The notes: generated from the letters alone by a model not told the origin. Positions 1 to 10,603 are shown, counted from the stretch's first letter. The stretch: DNA of 64,000 nt from Rahnella sp. AA (GCF_002834385.1 NZ_PITQ01000004.1:62001-126000), one strand, 5' to 3'. Numbers and translations are program-made.

Positions 1-353
1 ATGACCTGACGCTGACCGGCTGGTCGACGGACAGTAATGACCCGGACAGTTTTTTCCGCCCGATGCTCAGCTGTGCGGCGATTCATTCGCAGACCAACTA
101 TGCTCACTGGTGTGATCCGGCATTTGATGAATTACTGCGTCAGGGCCTGTTGTCACAGCAACTTTCGCAGCGCATCGAGTTTTATCAGCAGGCACAAAAA
201 ATCCTCGAACAGGAATTACCGGTGCTGCCGCTGGCTTCCTCGCTACGCCTTCAGGCCTACCGTTACGATATCAAAGGGCTGGTCCTGAGTCCGTTCGGCA
301 ACTCTTCATTTGCAGGCGTCTTCCGTGATGACGAAGGAAGGAAAGCACCATGA
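1..353 (+). CDS. sapA: SapA, peptide ABC transporter periplasmic binding protein (C-terminal part)
   Basis: Only the last 116 or so codons are present; the frame is open from base 3 and the gene starts upstream of the window. The residues fit the C-terminal lobe of a family 5 (DppA/OppA-type) solute-binding protein, including a segment on cooperative unpacking of hydrophobic ligand typical of SapA ends. SapA binds peptides (including antimicrobial peptides) in the periplasm and delivers them to SapBC. The stop TGA overlaps the sapB start in an ATGA arrangement, so the two are translationally coupled. Identity rests mainly on the recognisable sapBCDF genes that follow. Confidence 0.9.
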   Translation, partial: DLTLTGWSTDSNDPDSFFRPMLSCAAIHSQTNYAHWCDPAFDELLRQGLLSQQLSQRIEFYQQAQKILEQELPVLPLASSLRLQAYRYDIKGLVLSPFGNSSFAGVFRDDEGRKAP

Positions 354-1315
354 TTATCTTCACGTTACGCCGTATTTTGTTGCTGCTGGTCACGCTGTTT
401 TTCCTCAGTCTGGTAGCGTTCAGCCTGAGCTATTTCACGCCGAATGCGCCATTGCGCGGTGCGTCCTTGTGGGATGCTTATCGCTTCTATTTTATAGGGC
501 TGTGCCAGTTTGATTTTGGCGTCTCGAGCATCAACGGCGAAAGCATTACTTATCAGCTGAAAGCGGTATTCCCGGCCACCATGGAACTGTGCGTTCTGGC
601 CTTTGCGCTGGCGCTGTTTGTCGGGATCCCATTAGGGATCATGGCGGGTGTAATGCGCGGAAAATGGCCGGATGTGGCGATCAGCAGCATTGCGCTTCTC
701 GGCTTTTCTATCCCGGTATTCTGGCTGGCCGTTCTGCTGATGTTGTTCTTCTCTTTACAGCTCGGCTGGCTGCCGGTTTCCGGGCGTCTTGATTTGTTGT
801 ATCAGTTGAAAACCGTGACCGGTCTGACACTGGTTGATGCCTGGCTTTCGCATTCGCCGTATCGCCACGAGATGATCATCAGCGCCATCCGCCACATGAT
901 TTTGCCGATTGCCGCGCTGGCGGTTGCGCCGACCACCGAAGTGATCCGCCTGATGCGCATTTCGACTGATGACGTGCTGGCGAAAAACTACGTGAAAGCC
1001 GCTGCAACCCGCGGCCTGTCACGTTTTACTATTATCCGTCGCCATGTTTTACACAATGCGCTGCCACCGATTATCCCAAAGCTGGGCCTGCAGTTTTCCA
1101 CCATGCTTACGCTGGCGATGATTACGGAAGTGGTCTTTAACTGGCCCGGCATTGGCCGCTGGCTGATCAACGCGATCCGTCAGCAGGACTACGCCGCAAT
1201 TTCCGCCGGTGTGATGGTGGTCGGCTCACTGGTGATTGTGGTTAACGTACTTTCAGACATTCTGGGTGCACTGATGAATCCATTGAAACATAAGGAATGG
1301 TATGCCCTTCGATAA
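350..1315 (+). CDS. sapB: SapB, peptide ABC transporter permease
   Basis: 321 residues, the usual SapB length, starting [12 protein letters not shown]. It is an inner-membrane permease of the DppB/OppB class: an N-terminal membrane helix, then several more helices and the EAA loop region (about residues 220-245, containing [10 protein letters not shown]) that contacts the ATPases. It pairs with SapC to form the channel for peptides delivered by SapA. It overlaps sapA by four bases and sapC by 14. Long stretches match E. coli SapB, including the C-terminal [12 protein letters not shown]. Confidence 0.96.
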   Translation: MIIFTLRRILLLLVTLFFLSLVAFSLSYFTPNAPLRGASLWDAYRFYFIGLCQFDFGVSSINGESITYQLKAVFPATMELCVLAFALALFVGIPLGIMAGVMRGKWPDVAISSIALLGFSIPVFWLAVLLMLFFSLQLGWLPVSGRLDLLYQLKTVTGLTLVDAWLSHSPYRHEMIISAIRHMILPIAALAVAPTTEVIRLMRISTDDVLAKNYVKAAATRGLSRFTIIRRHVLHNALPPIIPKLGLQFSTMLTLAMITEVVFNWPGIGRWLINAIRQQDYAAISAGVMVVGSLVIVVNVLSDILGALMNPLKHKEWYALR

Positions 1316-2192
1316 TGTATACCGTGAAAAACAGGTTCCCAGCCCGCTTCGTCATACATGGGGGATTTTCTATCGCGATACGCTGTCGATGATCGGCTTC
1401 TACGGCGTGCTGGGGCTGCTGTTTCTGTGTGTTTTCGGGCATCTGCTGGCACCGTATGCGCTTGATCAGCAATTCCTCGGCTACCAGTTGCTGCCGCCGT
1501 CGTGGTCGCGCTACGGGAATGTGTCGTTCTTCCTCGGTACCGACGATTTAGGCCGTGATTTACTCAGCCGGATGTTAACCGGCGCGGCACCGACTATCGG
1601 CGGCGCGCTGGTGATCACCCTCGTGGCGTCGCTGTGTGGCGTGCTTATCGGTGTGCTGGCGGGCATCACGCGTGGGCTGAAATCAGCGATTCTCAACCAT
1701 ATTCTCGATACGCTGCTGTCCATCCCTTCCCTGCTGCTGGCGATTGTGGTCGTCGCGTTTATCGGCCCGAAACTTGAGCACGCCATGCTGGCCGTCTGGC
1801 TGGCGTTATTGCCACGCATTTCTCGTACAATTTACAGCGCCGTGCATGACGAACTGGAGAAAGAGTACGTGGTAGCCGTGCGTCTGGACGGTGCCTCGAC
1901 CTGGCAAATTCTGCGTTATGCGGTGCTGCCGAACATTGTGGCCGTGCTGGCGACTGAGTTTACCCGCGCGCTGTCGATGGCCATTCTGGATATTGCTGCA
2001 TTAGGCTTTCTGGATTTAGGCGCGCAACTTCCATCCCCGGAATGGGGGGCGATGCTCGGTGATTCGCTTGAACTGGTCTATGTTGCGCCCTGGACGGTGA
2101 TGCTGCCGGGTGCGGCAATCCTTATCAGCGTTCTGCTCATCAATCTGCTGGGCGATGGTGTGCGCCGGGCGATTAATGCAGGGGTGGAATAA
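1302..2192 (+). CDS. sapC: SapC, peptide ABC transporter permease
   Basis: 296 residues, the second permease of the Sap importer (DppC class). A cytoplasmic N-terminus is followed by a membrane helix at about residues 28-50, a periplasmic segment with the [13 protein letters not shown] motif typical of DppC/OppC permeases, and a cluster of five further helices with the EAA loop near residues 185-205 (VRLDGAS). The start lies inside the end of sapB and its stop shares one base with the sapD start, indicating tight operon coupling. It acts in the inner membrane with SapB. Confidence 0.95.
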   Translation: MPFDNVYREKQVPSPLRHTWGIFYRDTLSMIGFYGVLGLLFLCVFGHLLAPYALDQQFLGYQLLPPSWSRYGNVSFFLGTDDLGRDLLSRMLTGAAPTIGGALVITLVASLCGVLIGVLAGITRGLKSAILNHILDTLLSIPSLLLAIVVVAFIGPKLEHAMLAVWLALLPRISRTIYSAVHDELEKEYVVAVRLDGASTWQILRYAVLPNIVAVLATEFTRALSMAILDIAALGFLDLGAQLPSPEWGAMLGDSLELVYVAPWTVMLPGAAILISVLLINLLGDGVRRAINAGVE

Positions 2193-3184
2193 TGCCGTTA
2201 CTCGATATCCGTAACCTGACCATCGAATTTATGACCGCCGACGGCCCGGTAAAAGCGGTTGACCGTGTGAGCATTACGCTCAATGCCGGTGAAGTGCGCG
2301 GGCTGGTGGGCGAATCCGGTTCCGGTAAAAGCCTGATTGCCAAAGCTATCTGCGGCGTTACCAAAGACAACTGGCGCGTCACCGCTGACCGGATGCGCTT
2401 TGATGATATCGACCTTTTGCAGCTCACTCCGCGCGAGCGTCGGGAACTGGTCGGGAAAAACGTCTCAATGATCTTTCAGGAACCTCAGTCTTGTCTGGAT
2501 CCTTCCGAAAACATTGGTCGTCAGCTGATTCAGGCCATTCCCGGCTGGACGTACAAAGGCCGCTGGTATCAGCGATGGAAATGGCGAAAAAAACGCGCCA
2601 TCGAGTTGCTGCACCGCGTTGGGATTAAAGATCATAAAGATATTATGGCCAGTTATCCGTATGAGCTGACCGAAGGTGAATGCCAGAAAGTGATGATTGC
2701 CATCGCACTGGCAAATCAGCCGCGTTTGCTGATTGCAGATGAACCGACCAACGCTATGGAACCGACCACTCAGGCGCAGATCTTCCGCTTGCTGGCACGG
2801 CTTAACCAGAACAATAACACCACCATTTTGCTCATCAGCCACGACCTGCAAATGATGAGTAAGTGGGCCAACCGGATTAACGTGTTGTACTGCGGGCAAA
2901 CGGTAGAAAGTGCGGTGTGCGAAGAGTTGCTGAGCGCGCCGCACCACCCTTACACGCAGGCGCTGATCCGGGCTATGCCCGATTTTGGCCGTTCACTGCC
3001 ACATAAAAGCCGCCTGAATACGCTGCCGGGCGCGATTCCTTCGCTGGAGCATTTGCCGATTGGATGCCGGCTGGGGCCGCGCTGCCCTTACGCGCAAAAA
3101 AAATGCATTGAAACACCAGGCCTGCGTCTGGCAAAAACCCATGCTTTTGCCTGCCATTTCCCGCTGAACATGGAGGAACAATAA
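2192..3184 (+). CDS. sapD: SapD, peptide ABC transporter ATPase
   Basis: 330 residues, the first ATPase of the Sap transporter. The Walker A motif is GESGSGKS near residue 40, and Walker B is LLIADEPTN near residue 180. The ABC signature is the unusual LTEGE in place of LSGGQ, as in E. coli SapD. The C-terminus carries the oligopeptide-transporter extension with a Cys-containing segment ([14 protein letters not shown]). In E. coli SapD is also known to support Trk potassium uptake; that is family knowledge, not seen here. It overlaps sapC and sapF by one base each. Confidence 0.95.
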   Translation: MPLLDIRNLTIEFMTADGPVKAVDRVSITLNAGEVRGLVGESGSGKSLIAKAICGVTKDNWRVTADRMRFDDIDLLQLTPRERRELVGKNVSMIFQEPQSCLDPSENIGRQLIQAIPGWTYKGRWYQRWKWRKKRAIELLHRVGIKDHKDIMASYPYELTEGECQKVMIAIALANQPRLLIADEPTNAMEPTTQAQIFRLLARLNQNNNTTILLISHDLQMMSKWANRINVLYCGQTVESAVCEELLSAPHHPYTQALIRAMPDFGRSLPHKSRLNTLPGAIPSLEHLPIGCRLGPRCPYAQKKCIETPGLRLAKTHAFACHFPLNMEEQ

Positions 3185-3993
3185 TGGCCGAGACCATGCT
3201 TGAAGTTCGTAACCTGAGCAAAACGTTCCGTTACCGCACCGGCCTGTTCCGTAAAATGGATCTCGATGCCGTGAAACCTGTCAGCTTCACGTTGCGTGAA
3301 AAACAGACGCTGGCGATTATCGGAGAGAACGGGTCAGGTAAATCCACACTGGCCAAAATGTTGTCTGGCATGGTTGAGCCGAGCGGTGGTGAAATCCTGA
3401 TTGATGAACATCCGCTGGTGTTTCGCGATTATCGCTTCCGCAGCCAGCAGATCCGCATGATTTTTCAGGACCCGAGTACATCACTCAATCCGCGTCAGCG
3501 TATCGGCCAGTTGCTTGAGGCCCCGCTGCGCCTCAACGGTGAAATGGATGCTCAGCAGCGGGAGCAGCGGATCAATCAGACATTGCGGCTGGTTGGCATG
3601 CTACCCGATCATGCCAATTATTACCCTCATATGCTGGCATCAGGCCAGAAACAACGCGTTGCGCTGGCTCGTGCGCTGATCCTGCAACCCAAAGTGATTA
3701 TTGCCGATGAAGCGCTGGCGTCGCTGGATATGTCAATGCGCTCTCAAATCATCAATATGATGCTGGAACTTCAGGAAAAGCAGGGGATTTCCTACATTTA
3801 CGTTACCCAGCACCTTGGCATGATGAAGCACATCAGCGATCAGGTTCTGGTGATGCACGAAGGCGAAGTGGTTGAGCGGGGAAACACGGCGGAAGTGCTC
3901 GCTGCACCGCTTCATGACCTTACCAAACGGCTCATCTCCAGCCATTTTGGCGAGGCATTGACTGCCGATGCCTGGCGTCGCGACGGAAATTAG
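3184..3993 (+). CDS. sapF: SapF, peptide ABC transporter ATPase
   Basis: 269 residues, the second ATPase of the Sap transporter and last gene of the operon. Walker A is GENGSGKS near residue 50, Walker B is VIIADEALASLD near residue 170, and the signature region reads ASGQKQR rather than the canonical LSGGQ. It begins on the last base of sapD. In E. coli sapF is followed by ymjA and fabI; here the next gene, 153 bases on, is an AhpD-like protein, so synteny breaks at this point. Confidence 0.95.
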   Translation: MAETMLEVRNLSKTFRYRTGLFRKMDLDAVKPVSFTLREKQTLAIIGENGSGKSTLAKMLSGMVEPSGGEILIDEHPLVFRDYRFRSQQIRMIFQDPSTSLNPRQRIGQLLEAPLRLNGEMDAQQREQRINQTLRLVGMLPDHANYYPHMLASGQKQRVALARALILQPKVIIADEALASLDMSMRSQIINMMLELQEKQGISYIYVTQHLGMMKHISDQVLVMHEGEVVERGNTAEVLAAPLHDLTKRLISSHFGEALTADAWRRDGN

Positions 3994-4146
3994 TACTGCT
4001 GACCCCGGATAAATAGAGATTCAGTAGCGTCTATTCCATTTTGCTATGATTTATCGCTTAACATTATTTTATCTCGACAACGGTATCGGCAACGATAGGG
4101 TCTGAAAATTTGCCTGATTAACAGGCTTGAAGTAAAGGACCCGTTC

Positions 4147-5349
4147 ATGGAACAACAACGCAAGGCCGCACACAGCGGCTGGTATCATGAAACACAATCC
4201 AGCCAGCAGGGTCATTTGCCACTCGATCCGCACGCCGCTAAGGTTCAGGATCGCTTTTTGCTGGGCCTGGATATTCAGCTTGACCCGACACTTCGACAGT
4301 TACTGAATGAGCGTCAGGGGCTGCTGCGCGCTTCCCGCGCCTGTTATGAAGTACTGTTCCCCGACACACTGAGCGTTTCACGTACGGAAACACTGTCTTT
4401 ATATGATCGCCTGAGCAGCGCGCTCACCGTAGCACAGGTCAGCGGCGTGCAGTCTCTCTGTAGCCATTACGCCGCACGACTCGCCCCGCTTTCCAGCCCT
4501 GACGCCTCCCGTGAAAGTAATATTCGCCAGACTCACATTACCCAGTTCGCCCGCCTGCTTGCTACCCAACCGACATTAATTACCGCGCCGATGCTTGATC
4601 AGCTTTACGACGTCGGGCTAAGTACGCGCGATATTGTCACGTTCACGCAGCTCATTGGTTTTGTCAGCTATCAGGCGCGTGTGCTGGCCATACTGAACGG
4701 CCTTCGTGGGCGTGCTGCAGCCGTATTACCTGGATTTCCATCGCCGGAAGGTTGCGAGCAAAAAGGTTTCTCGCTGGCTATGCTGCAATGGACGTCACGC
4801 CTGCCGGAAGTAGTGCCAGAAACGGCTAGCCGTCACCAGCAGGATGTGCTGGATTTGATCGCACCCAATGCACGTTCTTCTTCTTTTTATACATTGCTGG
4901 TTCATGATGCGGATGCGCTGAGCGAATTTTCGGCCGTGTTTAATAATATTATGCAGGCCGGGGAACGTCCGAAAGCCGCATGGCGTGAGCTGTCGGCGGT
5001 GACGACGTCGCAGCTAAACGGGTGCCTGTATTGCGCAGGGATCCACGGCCGTCTTTATCTTGAAGCAGGAGGAAGTGAAACGCTGATTGATGAACTGTTT
5101 AGAGAGAATCATCGGGATGACGCCGTTGATTTTGTCTCGCAAAAGCTGGCTGATGCGAAAGAAGCGGCGTTGCTGGGTGCAGTGATTACCTTAACCCGGA
5201 CGCCCGAACGTTTTGACGCCCGACGCCTGCACGGTTTATCTGATGCCGGTTACAGTGCCACACAATCTGTGGATATTCTGCTGACCGCTGCGCTGTTCAG
5301 CTGGTCAAACCGCCTGATTCAGACGCTGGGCGATACGCTCAATAAGTAA
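4147..5349 (+). CDS. Two-domain AhpD/carboxymuconolactone decarboxylase-like protein
   Basis: 400 residues, soluble, no signal peptide. The C-terminal half (about 210-395) is a CMD/AhpD-like domain with the redox motif C293-x2-C296-x3-H300 (CLYCAGIHG), expected to give thiol-dependent peroxidase or related redox activity. The N-terminal half (about 60-200) looks like a second, diverged all-helical CMD-type domain with no CxxC. It resembles a fusion of the two CMD protein families annotated elsewhere as Avi_7170 and Avi_7169 types, which are often found near peptide ABC transporters and flavin oxidoreductases (recalled family knowledge, not checked). Here it lies directly after sapF with its own upstream gap of 153 bases. 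Substrate unknown. Confidence 0.75.
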   Translation: MEQQRKAAHSGWYHETQSSQQGHLPLDPHAAKVQDRFLLGLDIQLDPTLRQLLNERQGLLRASRACYEVLFPDTLSVSRTETLSLYDRLSSALTVAQVSGVQSLCSHYAARLAPLSSPDASRESNIRQTHITQFARLLATQPTLITAPMLDQLYDVGLSTRDIVTFTQLIGFVSYQARVLAILNGLRGRAAAVLPGFPSPEGCEQKGFSLAMLQWTSRLPEVVPETASRHQQDVLDLIAPNARSSSFYTLLVHDADALSEFSAVFNNIMQAGERPKAAWRELSAVTTSQLNGCLYCAGIHGRLYLEAGGSETLIDELFRENHRDDAVDFVSQKLADAKEAALLGAVITLTRTPERFDARRLHGLSDAGYSATQSVDILLTAALFSWSNRLIQTLGDTLNK

Positions 5350-5932
5350 ATCCGGGCGCATTTTTCATTCATGCTTTACCCCTCCTTTTCGGCAGGATAT
5401 TCGCCTGCCGAATTCACCAAATGTAAATACCTCCGCCGCCTAACCGCCATAAGTCGTACTAATCTTATTTTCAATCGGAAATTTAGTGTTAAAACGAGAG
5501 ACAGATCACATCAGATTATTTCCCGCTCAGCTCACATCTTCGCTCGCCACGCTCTGATTCATAAAACCCCGAAATCAATACCGCAACCCAGACATATTCA
5601 CTGCTTATTCATAATTTTTTAGCTTAAGAATCCATTCATGACTTTCATTGAAAAACAAAAACGAATCATGACTTCGGATTATTATTCATACAACATATTC
5701 ACATTGTCTATTTAGAAAACATAAACGTTAATTCTGCATAACATTTCGAACATAGTTTAATCATGACGGATAAGTTAAATGTAACGATACATTTCAAACT
5801 CCTTGCCTCATTTACGAAGATAGTGAACATTACTTGCCGTCATCCCATCTTATAACAATGCAAAGGGTGCTTATTTCGCGCCACTTATGCGTTTTCGCCA
5901 TTCACGGGCGAAAGGAATAAACAGAGGTACGA
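5350..5932. other. AT-rich intergenic region upstream of dtpA
   Basis: About 580 bases with no convincing gene. A nine-base inverted repeat at 5388-5412 (TTCGGCAGG, seven-base loop, CCTGCCGAA) may end the preceding transcript, but it has no T-run. The remainder is strongly AT-rich and should hold the dtpA promoter; I could not choose one -10/-35 pair with confidence. A small open frame at 5371-5622 has no ribosome site or recognisable sequence and is not counted. Confidence 0.5.
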
Positions 5933-7444
5933 GTGTCAACTGCAAACAAAACTCCAAATAATGAAAGCGTGAGCCTGAACGCATTTAAACAGCCAAAAGC
6001 GTTTTATCTGATCTTCTCCATCGAACTGTGGGAACGTTTCGGTTACTACGGCCTGCAAGGGATCATGGCGGTTTACCTGGTCAAAATGCTTGGCCTGAGT
6101 GAAGCTGATTCCATTACCCTCTTCTCCTCATTTAGTGCACTGGTTTATGGCTTCGTGGCAATCGGCGGCTGGCTGGGCGATAAAGTGCTGGGGTCGAAGC
6201 GTGTGATCGTGCTGGGTGCGATCGTGCTGGCGCTGGGTTATTCATTCGTTGCGTATTCCGGCCACGAAATCTTCTGGGTTTATCTGGGTATGGCGACTAT
6301 CGCCGTCGGCAGCGGCCTGTTTAAAGCAAATCCATCCTCATTGCTTTCTACCTGCTACGAAAAAGATGACCCGCGTCTTGATGGCGCATTCACTATGTAC
6401 TACATGTCGGTCAACATCGGTTCATTCTTCTCTATGCTTGCTACTCCATGGCTGGCCGCGAAGTATGGCTGGAGCGTCGCGTTCTCCCTGAGCGTCGTCG
6501 GTATGCTGATCACTATCGTGAACTTCCTGTTCTGCCGCAAATGGGTGAAACGTCAGGGTTCAAAACCCGATTTCGCGCCGCTGCAGTTCCAAAAACTGCT
6601 GATGGTGCTGGTTGGCGTTGTAGCGCTGGTGTTCATTTCCAGCTGGTTGCTGCATAACCAAACCATCGCGCGTATGGTTCTGGGTGTGGTTTCTGTCGGT
6701 ATCATTATTGTGTTTGCGAAAGAAACCTTCGCCATGCAAGGCATCGCACGCCGTAAGATGATTGTGGCGTTCCTGCTGATGATGGAAGCCGTGGTGTTCT
6801 TCGTGCTGTACAGCCAGATGCCAACTTCCCTGAACTTCTTCGCTATCCATAATGTCGGTCACGATCTGCTGGGCATCAGCTTCCAGCCTGAACAATTCCA
6901 GGCACTGAACCCGTTCTGGATCATGGTTGCCAGCCCGATTTTGGCGGCGGTTTACACCAAAGTGGGCGACCGCATGCCAATGCCGCATAAATTTGCGATC
7001 GGCATGGTGCTGTGTTCAGGTGCATTCCTGGTGCTGCCGTGGGGTGCAAGCCTGGCCAACGAACATGGGATTGTATCTGTTAACTGGCTGGTACTGAGCT
7101 ATGCGTTGCAGAGTATCGGTGAGCTGATGATTTCTGGTCTGGGTCTGGCGATGGTGGCACAGTTGGTTCCACAACGTCTGATGGGCTTCATCATGGGCGC
7201 ATGGTTCCTGACGACCGCCGCCGCCGCGATTATCGCAGGTTATGTAGCGAACCTGACCGCGGTTCCTGCTGATATCGATGATGCGCACGCTTCACTGGCG
7301 ATCTACAGCCACGTATTCTTGCAAATTGGTATAGCGACCGGCGTGATTGCAGTCCTGATGCTGGTCACCGCATCTAAACTGCACCGTATGACGCTGGATC
7401 GTGAAACTGACGAGAAACAACCTGAACTGGCTTCTGCACAGTAA
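5933..7444 (+). CDS. dtpA: DtpA, proton-dependent di-/tripeptide permease
   Basis: 503 residues with a GTG start preceded by AGAGG. This is a POT/PTR-family proton symporter (TppB/DtpA) of the inner membrane with about 14 hydrophobic segments. The family ExxERF motif is visible near residue 33 ([11 protein letters not shown]), followed by the conserved loop with [13 protein letters not shown]. It imports di- and tripeptides, so it is functionally akin to the Sap importer nearby. A strong terminator follows. In E. coli the next gene is gstA; here an 8-kb block separates the two. Confidence 0.95.
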   Translation: MSTANKTPNNESVSLNAFKQPKAFYLIFSIELWERFGYYGLQGIMAVYLVKMLGLSEADSITLFSSFSALVYGFVAIGGWLGDKVLGSKRVIVLGAIVLALGYSFVAYSGHEIFWVYLGMATIAVGSGLFKANPSSLLSTCYEKDDPRLDGAFTMYYMSVNIGSFFSMLATPWLAAKYGWSVAFSLSVVGMLITIVNFLFCRKWVKRQGSKPDFAPLQFQKLLMVLVGVVALVFISSWLLHNQTIARMVLGVVSVGIIIVFAKETFAMQGIARRKMIVAFLLMMEAVVFFVLYSQMPTSLNFFAIHNVGHDLLGISFQPEQFQALNPFWIMVASPILAAVYTKVGDRMPMPHKFAIGMVLCSGAFLVLPWGASLANEHGIVSVNWLVLSYALQSIGELMISGLGLAMVAQLVPQRLMGFIMGAWFLTTAAAAIIAGYVANLTAVPADIDDAHASLAIYSHVFLQIGIATGVIAVLMLVTASKLHRMTLDRETDEKQPELASAQ

Positions 7445-7473
7445 GCGCAGCAAGAATCTGACGATGGTTGACG

Positions 7474-7502
7474 AACGCCTCCTTCCGGAGGCGTTTTTTT
7501 TG
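7474..7502 (+). terminator. Rho-independent terminator of dtpA
   Basis: A nine-base perfect stem (AACGCCTCC, loop TTCC, GGAGGCGTT) is followed by a run of eight T on the plus strand. There is no T-run on the minus side, so it serves dtpA rather than the convergent GGDEF gene. Confidence 0.95.
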
Positions 7503-7510
7503 CCGGAACC

Positions 7511-9406
7511 CTACCCCATGTAGTAACGGCCTTTCCCGCTTTGTTTTGCCCGGTACATTGCCGCATCCGCACGTGCCATGAGCGTATCAGGTAATAAAGT
7601 CTGGCGGGCCCGCCCGACCGCCACGCCAATGCTGGCAGAAATCGCCACCGGAACACCGGCCACGCGTTCGATGGAGTGCAAAGCGCTCATCAGGCTGATG
7701 CAAATCCGGCTAACGTCGCTTTCCGTGTTGACAAGCTGGCTCAACAATACCGTAAACTCATCCCCCGCCAGGCGTGCCACCACATCTTGTGAGCGCAGGT
7801 TATCCCGCAAAGTATGCCCGAAGAATTTCAGAATCAAATCACCAAATTCGTGCCCATAGGTGTCGTTGTACGCTTTAAAATTATCAATATCTAAAAAAAG
7901 TAATGCGATATCTTTGTCTGCTTTTTCTTGTTGTTTTGCCGCATAAATCAGTGATTGTTGAAACGCACGGCGGTTTGGTAAGCCGGTCAGTGAATCGTGA
8001 TTCGCTTCGAATTCCAGCTGCGCCTGCAACGCTTTAATTTCACTGATATCGGTCGAAAGGCCATAGTATCCATTACGAATATCATCACAGGGGATCAGCG
8101 TGGTGTGGAGAACACCGCCCTGACCGTGGCGGGAATGGTCGGGAAGCTCAATCTCATAGCTGACCGTCAGGCCCTGCAACGCCTGGCGAATATAAGGCTG
8201 AATTTTTTCATAACTGTCATAACCCACCACGTCTCTCACCTGCTGTCCGCGGACCTGATTTTCAGCAACCCCATACCAGTTAGCATGAAAATGGTTCACG
8301 AAAGTGTACTGCTCGTTTGCATCAACATGGCAAATCAGTGCCGGGATATTATCAGTGATGGCTCGCAGACGATTTTTACTCTCTGTCAGTTCCCGCTCCC
8401 GCGTCAGTCGCTGTGCGATTTCCTGATGAAGCTGATCCATGGCTACCTGTAACTCATGGGTGCGGGCAGCAACACGACGCTCGAGATCCTCCTGTAACGA
8501 GTAAAGCGCCTGCTCGATGTGTTTACGCTCAGTAATATCACTGATAACGACAATATAGTGATGGGCTTCACCTGCTGCGTTACGGACCAGCGAAGCCGTC
8601 AGTGTCACCCATAATGTACTGCCATCAGCCCGCTGCAAAAATTTCTCAACGCTGAAGCTGTTGATCTCACCCGACAGCAATCGGGGAATTAGTACATTTT
8701 CGGCGTACAGATCGTCGGGATGGGTCACATCGTGTAACAGGCAAGCCCGTAGCTGATATTCCGCATAGCCCAGCATATTGCAGACCTGCGGGTTAATACG
8801 CAGCCAGCGCCAGTCGAGCCCGACTAAAGAAAACCCGACAGCCGCATGGGCAAATGTCTGTTCAAACAAGGCTTCACTTTTTGCCAGATTATCTTCTACC
8901 CGTGCGGTGTACTGGCGGTTTTCCAGATGGAAAATATAGCTTTGTACCAGTGCCGTCATATCCAGCAAGGTTTGCTGGTCTTCGTCGCTCCAGTCTCTTG
9001 GGCGATCATCGATCAGACACAATGCACCCAACGCGACACCCTCTTTGGAATGCAGTGCGCAGCCAGCGTAAAACACCACATGGGGAGCCCCGACAACCAG
9101 CGGATTATCATGAAATCGCAGATCCAGCCGGGCATCCCTGACCACCAGAGGCCCTGATTCGAGAATGGTATGACCACAAAAAGAGGTGTCGCGGGGAGAC
9201 TGGCTGATATCAATTCCGGTGTGAGACAAAAACCACTGCCGGTCAGCATCAATCAAAGAAACAACAACGGCTTTCGCCTGAAACTGCCGGGCCGCCATCC
9301 GGGTGATACGGTCGATTTCCTCAATTCTGGGGGAATCCAATATGCCCAGAGAAGCCAGTATGGCAAGACGAGCCTGTTCATCAACTGCCTGTTGAGGGAC
9401 TAACAT
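7511..9406 (-). CDS. GAF-PAS-PAS-GGDEF sensor diguanylate cyclase
   Basis: 631 residues, no membrane segment, so a cytoplasmic sensor. Order: GAF domain (about 15-160), PAS with PAC (about 175-300), a short coiled coil (about 305-345), a second PAS (about 350-455), then GGDEF (about 460-631). The active-site loop reads AGDEF at 547-551, a variant found in some active cyclases. The metal-binding segment FLDIDNFK is intact and an RxxD inhibitory site (RSQD) lies five residues before the AGDEF loop. It should make c-di-GMP from two GTP with product inhibition. It is convergent with dtpA and downstream, on the same strand, of the AraC-type gene. Confidence 0.9.
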   Translation of the reverse strand: MLVPQQAVDEQARLAILASLGILDSPRIEEIDRITRMAARQFQAKAVVVSLIDADRQWFLSHTGIDISQSPRDTSFCGHTILESGPLVVRDARLDLRFHDNPLVVGAPHVVFYAGCALHSKEGVALGALCLIDDRPRDWSDEDQQTLLDMTALVQSYIFHLENRQYTARVEDNLAKSEALFEQTFAHAAVGFSLVGLDWRWLRINPQVCNMLGYAEYQLRACLLHDVTHPDDLYAENVLIPRLLSGEINSFSVEKFLQRADGSTLWVTLTASLVRNAAGEAHHYIVVISDITERKHIEQALYSLQEDLERRVAARTHELQVAMDQLHQEIAQRLTRERELTESKNRLRAITDNIPALICHVDANEQYTFVNHFHANWYGVAENQVRGQQVRDVVGYDSYEKIQPYIRQALQGLTVSYEIELPDHSRHGQGGVLHTTLIPCDDIRNGYYGLSTDISEIKALQAQLEFEANHDSLTGLPNRRAFQQSLIYAAKQQEKADKDIALLFLDIDNFKAYNDTYGHEFGDLILKFFGHTLRDNLRSQDVVARLAGDEFTVLLSQLVNTESDVSRICISLMSALHSIERVAGVPVAISASIGVAVGRARQTLLPDTLMARADAAMYRAKQSGKGRYYMG

Positions 9407-9571
9407 AATGCACTCTCAATGATTACTGGTGAATATTCCACCAAGTCTACTGTGTTTAGCCGGAAAAACGGCTCAGATTCCGCCTCTGTTAGGCAAAAAT
9501 CAGAATAGTGACAGATCACGAAATGCGTAGTTATTTAACAAATATTGAACAATTTTTGATAAATCAATCCA

Positions 9572-10603
9572 TTAAAGCGAGCTCACCCAATTCACATGTG
9601 TGGCATCTGACTGACCCGATTGCTCAGCATCACGGCGGAATTTCTCCCGCATTTCAGAAGGCGTCGTACCATAAAACTCGTGGAAGTAGCGACGCAGCGC
9701 ACTCAGTTCCAGGCCGCACTGTCGGGCTATGGCCGCCAGGCTTTGGTCAGACATCGATGACGTACGCAGGAGTCGCTTCGCCATAAGTAAACGCCGGCTG
9801 CGGATAAACTGCGCAATACCGCCCAGTGGCTCAAACAACCGGTACAATCCTGATCGTGAAATGGCAAAATTTTTACACAGAACGTCGATCCCAATAGGGT
9901 TGCTGAGATGCTTCTCAATGTACAAACAGATGCGCTCCAGGCGTGCGCTTTGCTCAAACGGGTGTTCAACTTTTTTACCCGCCACCAGATGTAACGTCTG
10001 CAGGAAGACCGATGCGGCTCCTTCACCGGTACTCAGGATCTCCTGCTCCGTCATCTGATCAAAGACCTGTACCATCGTGGCAAAATGGTTGCGCAGGATG
10101 ATGTTTACCGGCGATGCCGCCGGTATGCGTTTACCATGCAACGAAGCAATATCCACATTAAAATGTAAGCTGTGCTTGGGCATAATGATGTACTGATAAG
10201 AGCCCAGGCGTGGCTTCTGGTTGCCAGGGTAGACGTGGATCTTGATGGGTTGTGACATATCCTGGATCAGGATATCGCCCTGATTGAGCGTGAAACGTTC
10301 ACCGAAACACTGGCAGTCCATTCCCCCGATAATAACAATGAAAATGACGATGTGGTCGGGCATGGAGAACAGGTTGCCATATTGCCGGTTAATATCGTGT
10401 TCGCTGACAGTCAGTACCCCACCGATCACACGCCCGAAGTTATAACCAGCAACGCCCCAGTCGAACTCTTCTCTGTTACGATCAGGCAGTTCCAGCTTAA
10501 AGCCGGCACTGGACATTCCGTCTTCCCATTCATAAAAACGGGTTTCGAAATCCTGATAAATGTTGGCCGAATCAACGATCTTTCGTGAAGATGAATCGCT
10601 CAT
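9572..10603 (-). CDS. AraC-family transcriptional regulator
   Basis: 343 residues from the chosen ATG at 10603 (MSDSSSRK); an upstream in-frame start at 10663 would add 20 hydrophobic residues and is less likely. The N-terminal part is a cupin-like ligand-binding domain of the AraC_binding_2 kind, with segments such as GERFTLNQGDILIQDMSQP. The C-terminal 100 residues are a double helix-turn-helix DNA-binding domain ending in the family signature around SALRRYFHEFYGTTPSEMR. It faces a divergent gene across 306 bases, so it may control the small membrane protein and the diguanylate cyclase to its right. Ligand unknown. Confidence 0.88.
   Translation of the reverse strand: MSDSSSRKIVDSANIYQDFETRFYEWEDGMSSAGFKLELPDRNREEFDWGVAGYNFGRVIGGVLTVSEHDINRQYGNLFSMPDHIVIFIVIIGGMDCQCFGERFTLNQGDILIQDMSQPIKIHVYPGNQKPRLGSYQYIIMPKHSLHFNVDIASLHGKRIPAASPVNIILRNHFATMVQVFDQMTEQEILSTGEGAASVFLQTLHLVAGKKVEHPFEQSARLERICLYIEKHLSNPIGIDVLCKNFAISRSGLYRLFEPLGGIAQFIRSRRLLMAKRLLRTSSMSDQSLAAIARQCGLELSALRRYFHEFYGTTPSEMREKFRRDAEQSGQSDATHVNWVSSL

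Noticed and set aside
37..288. 83-codon frame at the window start
   Set aside because: Overlaps the sapA frame, which continues from base 3 with SapA-like residues.
2465..2947. 160-codon minus-strand frame within sapD
   Set aside because: Antisense shadow of an intact ABC ATPase gene.
5371..5622. 83-codon frame upstream of dtpA
   Set aside because: AT-rich intergenic DNA, no ribosome site, no recognisable residues.
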